Assembly: GCF_000611645.1 (NCBI RefSeq)
Contig: NW_014013604.1
Location: forward strand, 29,379 to 63,163
DNA: 33,785 nt
Origin: Monoraphidium neglectum
Lineage: Eukaryota; Chlorophyta; Chlorophyceae; Sphaeropleales; Selenastraceae
Direction of reading: 5' to 3'
The position numbers and the translations under genes were made by a program. Below the pieces are notes generated by a model. The model had not been told where the DNA came from. It saw only the letters and a list, made by a program, of their open reading frames with translations, and ran no database searches. Shown here one piece after another: positions 11,876-22,117 of the stretch (its first letter is position 1; each line of letters begins with the position of its first letter).

Positions 11876-13265
11876 CGCGCGGGCGGCGGTCACGTCACAG
11901 TACGACCGACACGGGCTCAGAAACGGCGATGACTGGGTTGCGATTGCATTCATGAAATTACAATGAGCGCAAACTGCTGGGGCCGCCGGCACTCTGGGGA
12001 GCAGAGGCAGCCCGGCAAGGCTGACCGCTGGCGGGGTCGCGTCCTCGGGCCAGCGGCGCCACCAGGGCCGGGTGTATTGCGCCACACATTGCGTCCAAGC
12101 CGCTGCGGCGGGGACGGACCACTGGGCTGTTGCTGGGCTACCCACTGCTGCACTTGTGACAGACTCTCAATTGCACGCTGTTTGGCACAGCTTTGCACGC
12201 AATGCCTAAGAAGTGGTTATCATTTGGTCACAAGAAAATAAAAGCTTGCCTTCTCACCATCAAACTGCTTCTTTTGTCTGTGCTGGCTGGCGTGCACGTT
12301 CATGGCAGCAGTGTGGCCCTGGCGGCCTGCTGTGACAGCTACTGTCAGTCGAGGGAGGTTGGCCTGCTGCGGCGCAGAACAAAAACAACAGCAGCATTCA
12401 CAAAGCTGGGGGCCTGTGCTGCCTGCATCACAGCGCCTGGCACAGATACACACAACCTTGAAGCTCCTGCTGCGCGTTCAAACCGGTGTCATCACCATGG
12501 CGTGCTGCCCCTGCCCAACCTGCATGCTGCTTTCGCGTCTGATTACAGCTGGAGTGCACCGCAGGTGGCAAGTTCAGGCCGGCAGACTTGGTTGCTGCGC
12601 ATGTGCTATGCCACCCACGGGCGCCGCCTACGCTTGGGCCACGTGGTCAGCTGCGCTTGGCAGCGGCGGTTTGCTATAGAAGCGGGGTGCACTACATTGG
12701 CGGAAAGGCGGTTGGGAATCAAAGAAGCGAGTGAAAAGAGAATCAACACCAGTGGCTGGTCGGTGTGGGCGTCTGTCTGATGGTACAAAATCGCATTGGG
12801 GCGCCGCGCATTGGGGCGCCAAAAAGTCGACAGTGTGCGTGGGAGGGTCCGTCGGAACCAATTGACGAGACGAGGCCGCTCAGGGCGCCGGGGCCTCGTT
12901 CGTGGGGGAGCGGGCGGCCGCATTCCCTTGAGGCGCCAAGCTCCGACACATGCACCCCAATGGAACCCGTGCCGGCAATGCGGACATGGGAGGGGGGAGT
13001 GCGCTACACGCGCTGTGCACGGTGCTGAGCTGAATTTGCAGTGCGTAGCGAGGAAGCCCACCCTGTTCCAGCCACTATGCAACCAGCATTCAATGGAAGG
13101 AACGGCGAGCCGAGGCGCGGCAGAGCGCCTACAGATGAGGGATGGTGCCGATTCGTGCCGCGCGTGTTTGCTGGCCAAAAGACGAATGGTGTCGCAGGAC
13201 GGATGGGGCAGCTCCTCGCGAGGGCGCCAGCTGCGGCACGGGAGCAGGCGGGACGCGCCCACCGC
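11876..13265. other. Intergenic region between convergent genes
   Basis: This is shared 3' territory of the reductase (plus) and the kinase (minus). AATAAA at 12237-12242 lies about 360 bases past the reductase stop. A minus-strand TGTAA (TTACA at 12543-12547) lies about 720 bases past the kinase stop. A direct repeat is at 12793-12820. The ORFs here are compositionally ordinary and match nothing I recognise. Confidence 0.55.
12793..12820. repeat. Tandem 13-base direct repeat ending in an E2F-like core
   Basis: GCATTGGGGCGCC occurs at 12793-12805 and again at 12808-12820. The second copy runs into AAAAAG, so the minus strand reads TTTTTGGCGCC, which fits the E2F consensus TTTSSCGC. It lies in convergent 3' DNA, an unusual place for such a site. 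Confidence 0.6.
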
Positions 13266-15043
13266 TCAGTGGGCATACAACTCTTGCGCCTGCCGCCCCG
13301 CGCGGCCCGCAGACAGCACGACCCCTGCGGGCGCCGCAGCGACCGCTGCAGCGGCACGCGCTGCTGTCTCTGGGTCGGCCGCTGGCCACCAGCCATTGCC
13401 GTCCTCAGAAGCCTGCCCTGCGCCCAGCGGTACCAGCCGCGCCTGCTCCTCCTCCTCGCCGCCGCCGCCGCCCGCCGCCGCGCCCCCCATGACGGCAGCA
13501 ATTTCCTGCTCAGCCGCCGCCACACCCGCGGCCCGCGCGGCGGCCTGCGCCGCGCCGACGGAGTTGGTCCCTAGAGGTCTGCTGGGGGGAGGATAATCAG
13601 GGTAAGGGTTGCAGCATTCACGTGGCCAGCAAGCAGAGTCGCCTTGCGGGGATCCATAACGCACACCATCCTTGGGTGCTGGAGAAAATGGATGCCAGGT
13701 TTGGGCCCATCGCACGACCCAGAAGCGCTCACGCGTGCCCACTGCAAACACGGCCTGTGCTCTCACCTCGACCCTTGGGAGGCCAGCAGGTAGCCTGCGC
13801 CGTTGCGGGCGGAAGCTGTCTGCTGCGGGCACAAAGGCGGGGGGCGGCGGTGGGGTTTGGCGGCTGCGGCAGTGGGGCGGGTGTCCTGGGGTGAAAAGGT
13901 CGCGCAAGCGCGCGCTCGCACACGGCGCAGCAAATGCATGGCACGGATAGATCAGGCGAGCGCCCTTGCATAGGTGCAGACACACCCTTAGCGGGGTATG
14001 GATCACGTAAATGGCTCGCGCGCTCTCCGCAACGATGTCGCCCTGTCCAGACGCACCCCTAACACTGGTTGGGTGGGCGACGTTCTTGAACTGCCCACCT
14101 CATCCCCGGCCCCCCACTCCTGTCCGACTGCTAAGCCAAAGTCTGGGTGCTTGCAATCACCAAACAAGACTGCAATCGACCCTTTCACAAAACACACGAA
14201 ACGTGATCGCAACAAAACCCAAACAAGACCTCGGCCCAGCCCTCACACGTATGAACCGGTTCTTCAGGCTTCCAAACGCGCACACACACATACACACACA
14301 CGCGCGCGCGCCTTCCTCTGCGGCCACCCCAGCCCAGCCGCACCGTCATGAGGCTGATCTTCCGCACAGCGCCCGCCCGGTCGCCGCCGCCGTCCTGGCC
14401 TTCGGCGCCGCCCATTGTGAAGGTGCCCTCGGCGTCCGGGTTGTAGGGGGATGCCGCATGGTACACCATGGCCCTGCGCGGGATGGACGTCAGAGGGGGT
14501 TGTCCTCAGGGCGCGGGCTTCTGGGCTGAGATACTAATGGGATTTGCCAAGAAGAAGCTGGGGGGCCGGTGGTGCAACTGGCAGAGGCGGTGTGTGATGA
14601 GGGTGCATGGTGAGATTCGATGCGTTCGATGGCGCAAGATTGAGGTGGTGATGTCGGGGCAGGAAAATGCAGGCCGGGCCAACTAGAGGGTAGAGGAGCA
14701 GGTTGAAGAGTGTGGTCGCCATGTGCAGTTGATGGCACGTGCGTTGGGCTGCACTTCCGAATGTGTTGGTGGCAGCGAGGGGGGAGGAGTGCAGCTGGAG
14801 GGCAGGGAGGCAACTGTGGCGTTGCCAGGCAGGCCTATCGGGGCAAAACGAGCGGCCAGCCGTGCCCACGGAGACCCATGGTCTCACTTGAGTGCGCTGT
14901 CGCGGTCTCGGCACACAAACGCGCCAGTGGCCACCTGGGGTGGGGTGAGGCGAGAGGCGGTGAGAACCAACAGCAGCGGACAGGAGCGACCGGAAGATGC
15001 ACACATGCGCGCATGTGTCCCCCTACATGAAACATACACGCAT

Positions 15044-15102
<59 letters not shown>

Positions 15103-18100
15103 CAGCCGCACCTGCTGGTCAATCGCCTTTTGTTCTCGAGCCAGCTGCTCCAGCGCCCCCCCATACTGCGACGGCAGCTGCCGGTTGAACCATGGGTGGC
15201 GCTTGATGCCGGCCACGGTGATCCTGCAGGTTTGGGGCGGTCGTGCCGTTTCGCGGGGTCACAGCAGAGGGGCTGATGGCGGAGTTTGGGACAGTCAAGT
15301 CCAGGGTGCGGCGGTGGTGGTGAGGGGTCGGAGCAGGCGTTGAGGGGGGGGGAGAAACGGCTTGAATGGCTCGTGTCAGCAAGGCGGCCGCAAAAACAGC
15401 AGTGCTTTTGGCAAGGATCAGGCTTTGATGCGGCAGGGTGCGGCATGCCAGGTCAGCTGCATCGAGGGGGCCCGAGCCCCCCTAATCCGCGGCGCACGGC
15501 CTGCTCGGCAGCCTCTCGTGCGATGCGCCGACCGTTCCGGTGTCCGCGGCTGACGGCTGCTCGCTGGCAGCATCTGTTGTTTCAAAACTCAAGGTTCTAC
15601 AGCATATCTGGGCAGTCCGCCTGGCTTCGAGACTATCTTTATTGGTACAGAGCTGACGTACGAAAAACTTTTGACCCAGTCAGCGTGGTATCAAGGGATG
15701 TGCCCAGGAGGGTGCATGCAGGTGTGTGTGCTGCCCACCTCTTGGGCTCCTCCAGCTCAAACATGCGGTCAAGCAGGTCGATGCAGTCGGGGCTCAGCAT
15801 GCCGCAGTCGTGGGCGATCAGCGGGTTGGCGTGCCACTTGTCCGTCGCCTGCGTCTGCATCTGCCACACCTGCCGGGGGCGGGGCGTGGAGGGGGGGGTG
15901 GATGGGGGATAGCGAGCGGGGTAGTAAAAATGGGGTGCGGCGGCATTGACTCTCGGCAGCATGTCGCGGTCGACACCAGCCCTCAAACTGTCTTCGACGC
16001 TACAACGGCATGTGTCAGCGGCCGCAAAATCGTAGCCGTCGACTTCAGGTCACCCCAGATCAGATCAGATCAGATCACCCACGTGGGCGCTGACGTCCTC
16101 GAGGTTGTGGACGTTGTGCATCTCGATGCCCTCAAAGGGGAAGCGCCCGATCAGCATCACGCACAGCATCACGCCCGCCGCCCAGATGTCAGCCTTTGTA
16201 CCGTCGTACAGCGGCTGGGAGGCGGGGGGGCAGGGCAGAGTGTGTGCCAGTGTGCTGTGGTCATGCGCGAGTGCTGTCATCCCGAGACGAGGCGGGGGCC
16301 AGGAGGCATGGATGTGAGTGTGTCGGACAAGCAGGGGTGTCGGCTTGCAGACACAGGTTGTGCGAGGCAGCGCCGGTCGGCCGTCGAGCGGCAAGGGGGC
16401 GTGTGGGCGAGGCGCGGTCGCCGCACTCGAGCTTGCGCGGGCGGGCGCTGCCTTGACTGCGGCTGTCGGGCCACGCACCTTGGACGAGGGGCCACCCAGC
16501 CCGAGCTTGGCACCCAGCAGCTGCGGGCTCATGTAATCCTGCAGAGGTCAGGAGGCGCGGGCAAGGATTCGGATTGAGCATGCGCCAGCAGATATCAGGA
16601 TGCTTGCATCCACCACCACAGACGCGCACCCCAAAGCTGCCCCCCCCGGGTCCCAGCTGCGCAGCAACCCCCCAACTGGCCGGCCCCGCCGCGCCGCCTT
16701 TGGCGCGACAGGCGCGGCCCGCCGTCGGCACGGCAGGCCCTGTTGCTGGCGCGGCGGGCGCCCGGACGACCCACCGGCGTCCCCGTGATTGTCGTCATCT
16801 CCGGCTCCCCCATCCAATTGCGAGCGAAGCCAAACTGGGGTCGGGCCCAAAGGAAGGGAAGAGCAGGGGGGGAATGAGCTGGCCGGCCTCTGTGAGTGGA
16901 GCAAGGCGCCGACTGCCACTCGACAGCAACAGGCGCACCCGGCGGCGTCGCACAGGCGGCGCAGCAAACTACGGGGCGACTTTCCCGCCGGGCGCAGGCG
17001 GCGTGCAAGCGGCACTCCTTGCTTCAATCGAGTGATCTCGACACGTTAGTCATGCATGACTCACGTCGCAGAGCTTGATGCGTGGCGGGTCGTGGTCGTC
17101 CAGCAGAGTGTTGTCCATTTTCAGGTCTCTTCAGGAGGAAAAGAACATGATTGCGGGTACAGCCACAGGGGCCGGAGTGAGGAGCTGATCAGGGCGAGCT
17201 GAAGGAGTGCCTCTAAGGGTCAAAGGTCGGGCCGCTTTGGCCATCAGGCGGGACTGCGACGCCCTTGGCCCGCCGCTCCCCCTCCCCCTCTACCCAGCCA
17301 TCGACGCAGGCTGCTGCGGCCGGCGCCGCGGCCCACTCTGCGCTGACCGACTCAACCGAGAGCGCCCCGCCGCCCACGGTGCCGACTCCCGGGCCGCAGA
17401 GGGCAGGGGGATGGGCGAGTGCGCGGGTCCAGCACTGGCAGTGCGATGGGAGGCTGTAACCGCATACAATAGGGGCACGACCAGCCGACCTGCCTCTGCT
17501 GCCGACCTGCTGGCACGCTGCTGGCCGTCCCAGTGACCCCCCTCCACAGGCCCGAGCCGGCCCCCGCCCCCCACCTGTGCGCGACTTTGTGCTGATGGCA
17601 GTACTCCACCGCGCTGATGACCTGCCATGACGTCATCGAGGGTGAGCGGTGGGAGCAAGTGGGCCAGGGTTTGGCCCCGCCCAGCTCTTTATCATGCGGC
17701 AGCACCCGCACGCAACGGCACCCCTTGAAACCACCGCCACCGTCTCACCAAACACAAGCGTACGCACATTCACAGACAAACGGTTGTGCTCATCCCCTCG
17801 ACACGCACACACACATACACTCACACGCCCATCTATCTGGCTCCTTTCCACCCCGATACACATTGAGCACACCTATAGACCACACCTGCAGACCATGCAT
17901 ACAGATGACACATGCAGCCCCCGGCGTCCCCCTTCCCCTCACACCTGCTTAAAGAAGTACAGCGCCTCGTCCTCCTCCATGACCAGCCCGTCCCGCCTGT
18001 CAAAGTCCCCGAATTTAAGCAGGATCGACTTTAGAATGTAGTCCGCCATGTTGCCGCCCGCCACATACTCCATCACCAAGCCGAGGTGGGTCCTGGGGTG

Positions 18101-18156
18101 ATTCGTGGGGGCGTGCGTAAAAGCATGTGTGTGTGCGTGTGCACGCGCGCGTGTAT

Positions 18157-18199
<43 letters not shown>

Positions 18200-19377
18200 C
18201 GCGCGCACGTGCGTGGGGGCCTGTGAGCGGCCGGAGCGGGGGTGCAATGAACAGTCACCATAAGTTGGTGGAGCGTCTGTCAAAGTCTGGCAGGGCCGCT
18301 GGAACCATTGGCTGCTCAGCTGCCCTTCCCTTGATCCCTCACCCTGTAACGACCCTGCCGCACTCAGCCTCTTGCAGCCCCGCTCCCTGCCCTGGCCCCT
18401 GCTGCGGCGGCCCAACACGCCACTTGCTGCGCCGTGCGCTTGATCGATTTTTGTGCATGCATCGCTGTCGTGCGTGCTGTCCGCGCTTTGCCATCAACAC
18501 ATACACACACACACACACATAAACATGTGCACACACACACACACACATAGACCCCCAACCACACGCGGTGTGTGTATACCAACACACTGTGTATATCAAC
18601 ACACGCATACTCACACACACAAGACACATCAAAGCGTCCCAACACGCCGCCATCACCCGTCCAGCCCCGCCCCAGATCACGCCACCAACCAACCTCGTGA
18701 GCACCACCTCCCTCGGCTTCACGATGTTGAGGTGGCCCTTCCCCAGCTCCGCCCCGATCTTGACCTCGCGCATTATGCTGGTGCCCATCACTGGGGGAAT
18801 CGGCCGCCTGATGAGCTTGATGGCCACCACGTCGCCGCTGCCGCGCTCCTCGCATAGCCAGGTGTCGCCCGCGGAGCCAGAGCCCAGCAAATGCTTCACG
18901 TCGTATGCCTCTGACAGGCCGCCTGGCGGGGGATGGGTGGCGCGGCGCGCAGCGCGGCGCGGCGGGGGGCTGTTTCGGAAAGCGGCCGGGGGCAGCCGGG
19001 GCGGCCAGGAGAGCCGTGGGTGGGTTGTGGAGGGGTGTGCGCACGCCCAAAGCGCGTGGGGAAGCTGCATCGTCACCCCCGCAGCGGCGGCGGCAGCGGC
19101 GCGCCGCGATGCATGGCTAGCTGAGGTGTCCGTTTATCTCCGCGTGGCGTGGGGGCATGACGACTTGTGCGCGCGAAGTGAGAGACTCAGCCACGCTGTG
19201 CCCAGCGGCACTGATGCGGCGTCACGTGGCGCCAGACCCCTCAAGCTCTCGCGAATGCCGCGCCCCGCCCAAAGTGTTGAGTGCCGTGCAACTCGTCAGC
19301 TTGCCCACCGCACCTGTCGGGTCATCCTGAGGCTCCGCCCCACCCGCCACGGCGGGCGCGCTGCAGCATGCCCCCAT
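13266..19377 (-). CDS. SnRK2-like serine/threonine protein kinase with a predicted lipid-anchored N-terminus
   Basis: Exons in transcript order: 19377-19314, 18922-18694, 18092-17945, 17621-17575, 17128-17065, 16834-16775, 16538-16479, 16214-16083, 15869-15739, 15223-15104 (or 15112), 14473-14344, 13544-13266; about 487 residues. The kinase domain is complete: glycine loop GSGSAG (35-40), Lys57 in VAIK, Glu74 in helix C, hinge MEYVAGG, HRDLKMDN (Asp164), DFG (184-186), activation segment MTTITGTP, DIWAAGVML and HPWF. THLGLVMEYVAGG and the spacing resemble plant SnRK2 kinases, a group involved in osmotic and stress signalling. The first six residues, MGACCS, form a myristoylation site with two palmitoylatable cysteines, which suggests membrane anchoring. 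The usual APE motif reads SPQ, followed by an insertion (GAKLGLGGPSSK). The tail is Ala/Gly-rich and disordered, with a Glu run. The exon 10/11 junction fits best with a second GT eight bases downstream; the last acceptor is also uncertain. Confidence 0.9.
14281..14311. repeat. CA/CG microsatellite in a kinase intron
   Basis: A CA-rich run followed by (CG)n. On the transcribed (minus) strand it is CG then TG, about 40 bases after the donor of exon 11. Confidence 0.9.
15045..15095. repeat. (CA)25 microsatellite in a kinase intron
   Basis: A nearly pure 51-base CA run. The minus-strand transcript carries (UG)n starting about 16 bases into the intron after exon 10. Two GT dinucleotides next to it could both serve as donor. 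Confidence 0.95.
16058..16077. repeat. (GATCA)4 pentanucleotide repeat next to a donor site
   Basis: Four copies of GATCA begin a few bases inside the kinase intron that follows the exon ending at 16083, so the repeat abuts the 5' splice site. Confidence 0.9.
18161..18206. repeat. (TG)n(GC)n microsatellite in kinase intron 2
   Basis: A TG run (18161-18191) passes into alternating GC. The pre-mRNA reads it as CA repeats about 70 bases before the acceptor of exon 3. Confidence 0.92.
18502..18547. repeat. Two (CA)9 blocks in kinase intron 2
   Basis: CA runs at about 18502-18519 and 18530-18547. The pre-mRNA reads them as UG repeats, complementary to the CA repeat nearer the acceptor of the same intron. 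Confidence 0.92.
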
Positions 19378-22117
19378 GTGCGCCGCCGCCCGGGCGAGCG
19401 CCTCCGCCGGCGCCCCCCTCCCTGGGGCGTGGCCGGCCCGGGCAGGGCGAGCGCCGAGTAGCGGAGCGCCGCTGGCGCCGTTGCAAGGGCCGCCGTCGCT
19501 GCCGCCGCTACCGCTGCTGGAGGTGTCAGAGGCTCATGTGGTTCAAGTTGTCTCGGAGCTAGTCTGGGAATTAGACGGGCAAGAGGGTTGATGAAGCTTG
19601 ATACCAGTCTCAGCTTAGGGATTCGCTGAGGCTGCTGCTGCTCCGCTCTGATGTTTGGCGATTCAACCAGACTCAAGATTGCACACTTAATCGGTAGTCG
19701 CTTGCCGATCTTCGAGGCTGGGTAACAGGCGAAGTCGATCAGCGTGGGGCAGGGCCACTCGCTACAAGACACGCTATCGAGGTCTTAACCGCTGACGAGA
19801 ACTCGGCTACGTGGGCTCCACTTGACAGTCAGTGACTGTCGGCCCGCCGAGTGTCGAGGGTGACACATGCCTGCGCGCTTGCGTGTGCTGGGTCGCCCTG
19901 TGTGGGGTGCCGGCACAACAGACAGGTGTAGAGAACCTGATATCAGTATCGAGGGGTACCGGTGGCACGGGTATGGGCGGGATACCCCAATCGCTTTGAG
20001 CACACTGCTGCTTGCCACACCTGCCATGTGCGGTGTCTACGGTGGTGACCACTCTACCCCTCGGTAATCGAACCTTCGTCAATGCATGCATGATACGACG
20101 ATTTTTACACATATCAGCTGCAGAAGGCAGACCGCATTCGAAACACCCCAGGCCTTGGGCCTTGGCAAACGGCACTCGCAGCTGCACAGGGAACTGTCAG
20201 GATGCCTTTTTTGCGGGCTGGCTGCCACTCGCTGTGCGAGGCCGCACAGCTGCACCCATAGCCTTCTTATTGATTCTGTGAGAGCGTGGAGTGCTGGCAG
20301 CAGACGCAGCAGCGCAGGGAGCTGCGCATCTGCTTGCCGCTGACAGATGACAGTGCGATTGTGGGCTCGATGTGGCCGCCATCCCAGCGTTGCACCGCCA
20401 GACCAGGTCAACCCGCTCCCCCTGACCCGGCATCTGCTGGAATCTGGACCCCTTGCGTCACACCTGCCCACCAGATGACATTGCCCAACTTACCAGCCCG
20501 CCAGCTCGCCGCCAGCGCACCCTGCCCAGCCCACCAGCAGACCAGTGCACACCAGCACAAGAGCACCCAGCAGCTGGAATATTCCGCTGTGCTGCATCCG
20601 ACCTTTCTTCCTCCTGGGCCTGTCCAGATCAATGCTTATGTGTGACCACGTCGTGGGAAGCTTTCCAATACAAGCTGCTTACAATGCTCACCCCATCAAC
20701 TAGTGCGTAAGGTACATCCCTGGGCGGATAGCAAGCCCACAGCCGCGGGGCCCTCTCACGCGCCGGCCGCGCGGTGCGCGTGGCCATGCGCAGCCGCCCC
20801 GCTGGCTGGGCACCCAGCGGACCAGGTGCACGGGATTCAGAGGACATACACCCGTAATTGCTGGTTTGTTTGGTTGTGTGGGCTGTGGTGGTGATACACG
20901 TGGCGCCGTCGGGCGCGCGGGGCGCCGTGCTCGGGCCTTCTCTCGTTCAAATGTAGGGGGTAAATCAGGGGGGCGTCGGCTCGTGGGCGCGCTGCCGCGC
21001 GGCTGCAGAGGGGCCCCAAGGTGAGGTGCACAGGGAAGCTGCAAGGACCGTGCATCCTGCTTGAAAAGGGCATCCCATGCGGGCCGGTTCGCGGAGCCGC
21101 GGCATACGCGTGTGGCGCCAGAGCCCCCGCATTTGGCGCAGGCGCGCGCCAGGCCTGCACCCCCTAGCCAGCATCCCCTACCCAGAGCAGCGCCGCGGCG
21201 CCAGCAGGTGCTAAACACAATGCGGCAGGCGACGCGAAAACAGCAGTGACAAGAGCGGAGCGCGCGCGCGCGGAGCGGAGCCGCCTGGCAGGTTGCTCCG
21301 GTGGCGCTGCGAAAGTGGCCGCGCGCTTGCCGCGGCTGAAAAGGGGCTGAGCAGGCGCCGCGGCGCTGGCGCCGGCGCCTCCCCTTTGAACCCTGGGCAC
21401 GCAGGCGCGGCGCGGCCGAAAAAATGTCGGCAGGCCGGTGGCCGAGGGTCAATGGACCGACGGCGTGGGCGCCGTGCGCGGGCGTCCAGGGGCTGGCCCC
21501 GCCCATGTCGCAGGAGAAGCGGCAGGGACCCATCGGGAACTCAATAAGGCCAGCAAAAAGTTGATTGATCCAGGGCAGAGGCTGCATGGGGGGGCCGGGC
21601 ACGGGCAGCTGTCCAGGCGTGATGCGGCCGGCCGACGCGGAGCGCGGGGCGCGCGCATGTGTGCGCCGCACCCTGTCCGAGCTGCCAGCGCCGCCCACAC
21701 CGGCCGGCCAGTCAGCTCGCGAGCCGCGCGCCGAGCCGCCCTCAGTGCGTCCCAGCACACAGCAGGCCCGGCATCGCAGAGCCCTTCAATCCGGGTTGTC
21801 GTTCCCCTCGCAACTCTCGCCGCTCCATCCCAACCTCATCCCACGCCACACGGTCCCTCCCTGCCATGCCCTGCACTGCTCTGCCACCCATCCATCCCGT
21901 CTCTCCCCAGACCCCACCCAACCCCACCCGCGCCGCCGTCAGCGACGCTGCCTATGACGGCTGCTTCGCCTTTGCTCTCATCTGCTTGTTGTCTCCTCTC
22001 AAAAACCCGTCGCCCGCGGTGCGGCTGCGGTGGTGCTCTGTTGGTTCCTCGGCGCCTCCTCGGAATTGGGAGGCGCCAGACCGGGCGCACATCCAGATCA
22101 GATCCGACCAGACAGAA
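19378..22117. other. Intergenic region between ClpS and kinase genes (2.7 kb)
   Basis: It should contain the ClpS 3' UTR and the kinase promoter and 5' UTR. A minus-strand TGTAA (TTACA near 20680) is the only poly(A) motif I noticed for ClpS, and it is distant. A 17-base palindrome sits at 19824-19840. A three-codon upstream ORF (ATG at 19537, minus) precedes the kinase start by 160 bases. About 20900-21800 is extremely GC-rich and carries a 352-codon open frame (20700-21758, minus) that is rich in Arg, Pro, Ala and Gly. I recognise no domain in it and do not annotate it as a gene. Confidence 0.5.
19824..19840. promoter_or_regulatory. Perfect inverted repeat upstream of the kinase
   Basis: GACAGTCAGTGACTGTC is two perfect 8-base arms around one central base, about 450 bases before the kinase start. 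The form suits a dimeric DNA-binding protein. No factor can be named. Confidence 0.4.

Noticed and set aside
10405..12145. Long open frames across the N gap
   Set aside because: Open only because N is read as an unknown residue; no real coding evidence.
12193..12780. 195-codon plus-strand frame with a hydrophobic start after the reductase
   Set aside because: Overlaps likely 3' UTR DNA of two convergent genes, has no family resemblance, and its composition drifts like non-coding DNA.
15000..15110. His-Thr repeat peptides from CA runs (also near 18500, 25800, 27100, 29730)
   Set aside because: All fall inside introns whose flanking exons join in phase; they are translations of microsatellites.
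19296..19772. 158-codon minus-strand frame overlapping the kinase first exon
   Set aside because: It is in a different frame from MGACCS and does not connect in phase to the kinase domain; probably a chance frame in a GC-rich 5' UTR.
20040..20085. Another tRNA-like B box on the minus strand
   Set aside because: The arms do not pair and no cloverleaf can be drawn.
20700..21758. 352-codon minus-strand open frame as a protein gene
   Set aside because: No recognisable domain, Arg/Pro/Ala/Gly-rich composition expected from GC-rich DNA, and no supporting splice or promoter context.
22080..22100. GATCAGATC-like string as part of a CRISPR or transposon terminal repeat
   Set aside because: Only a short partial match to 16055-16078, with no spacing pattern or inverted termini.
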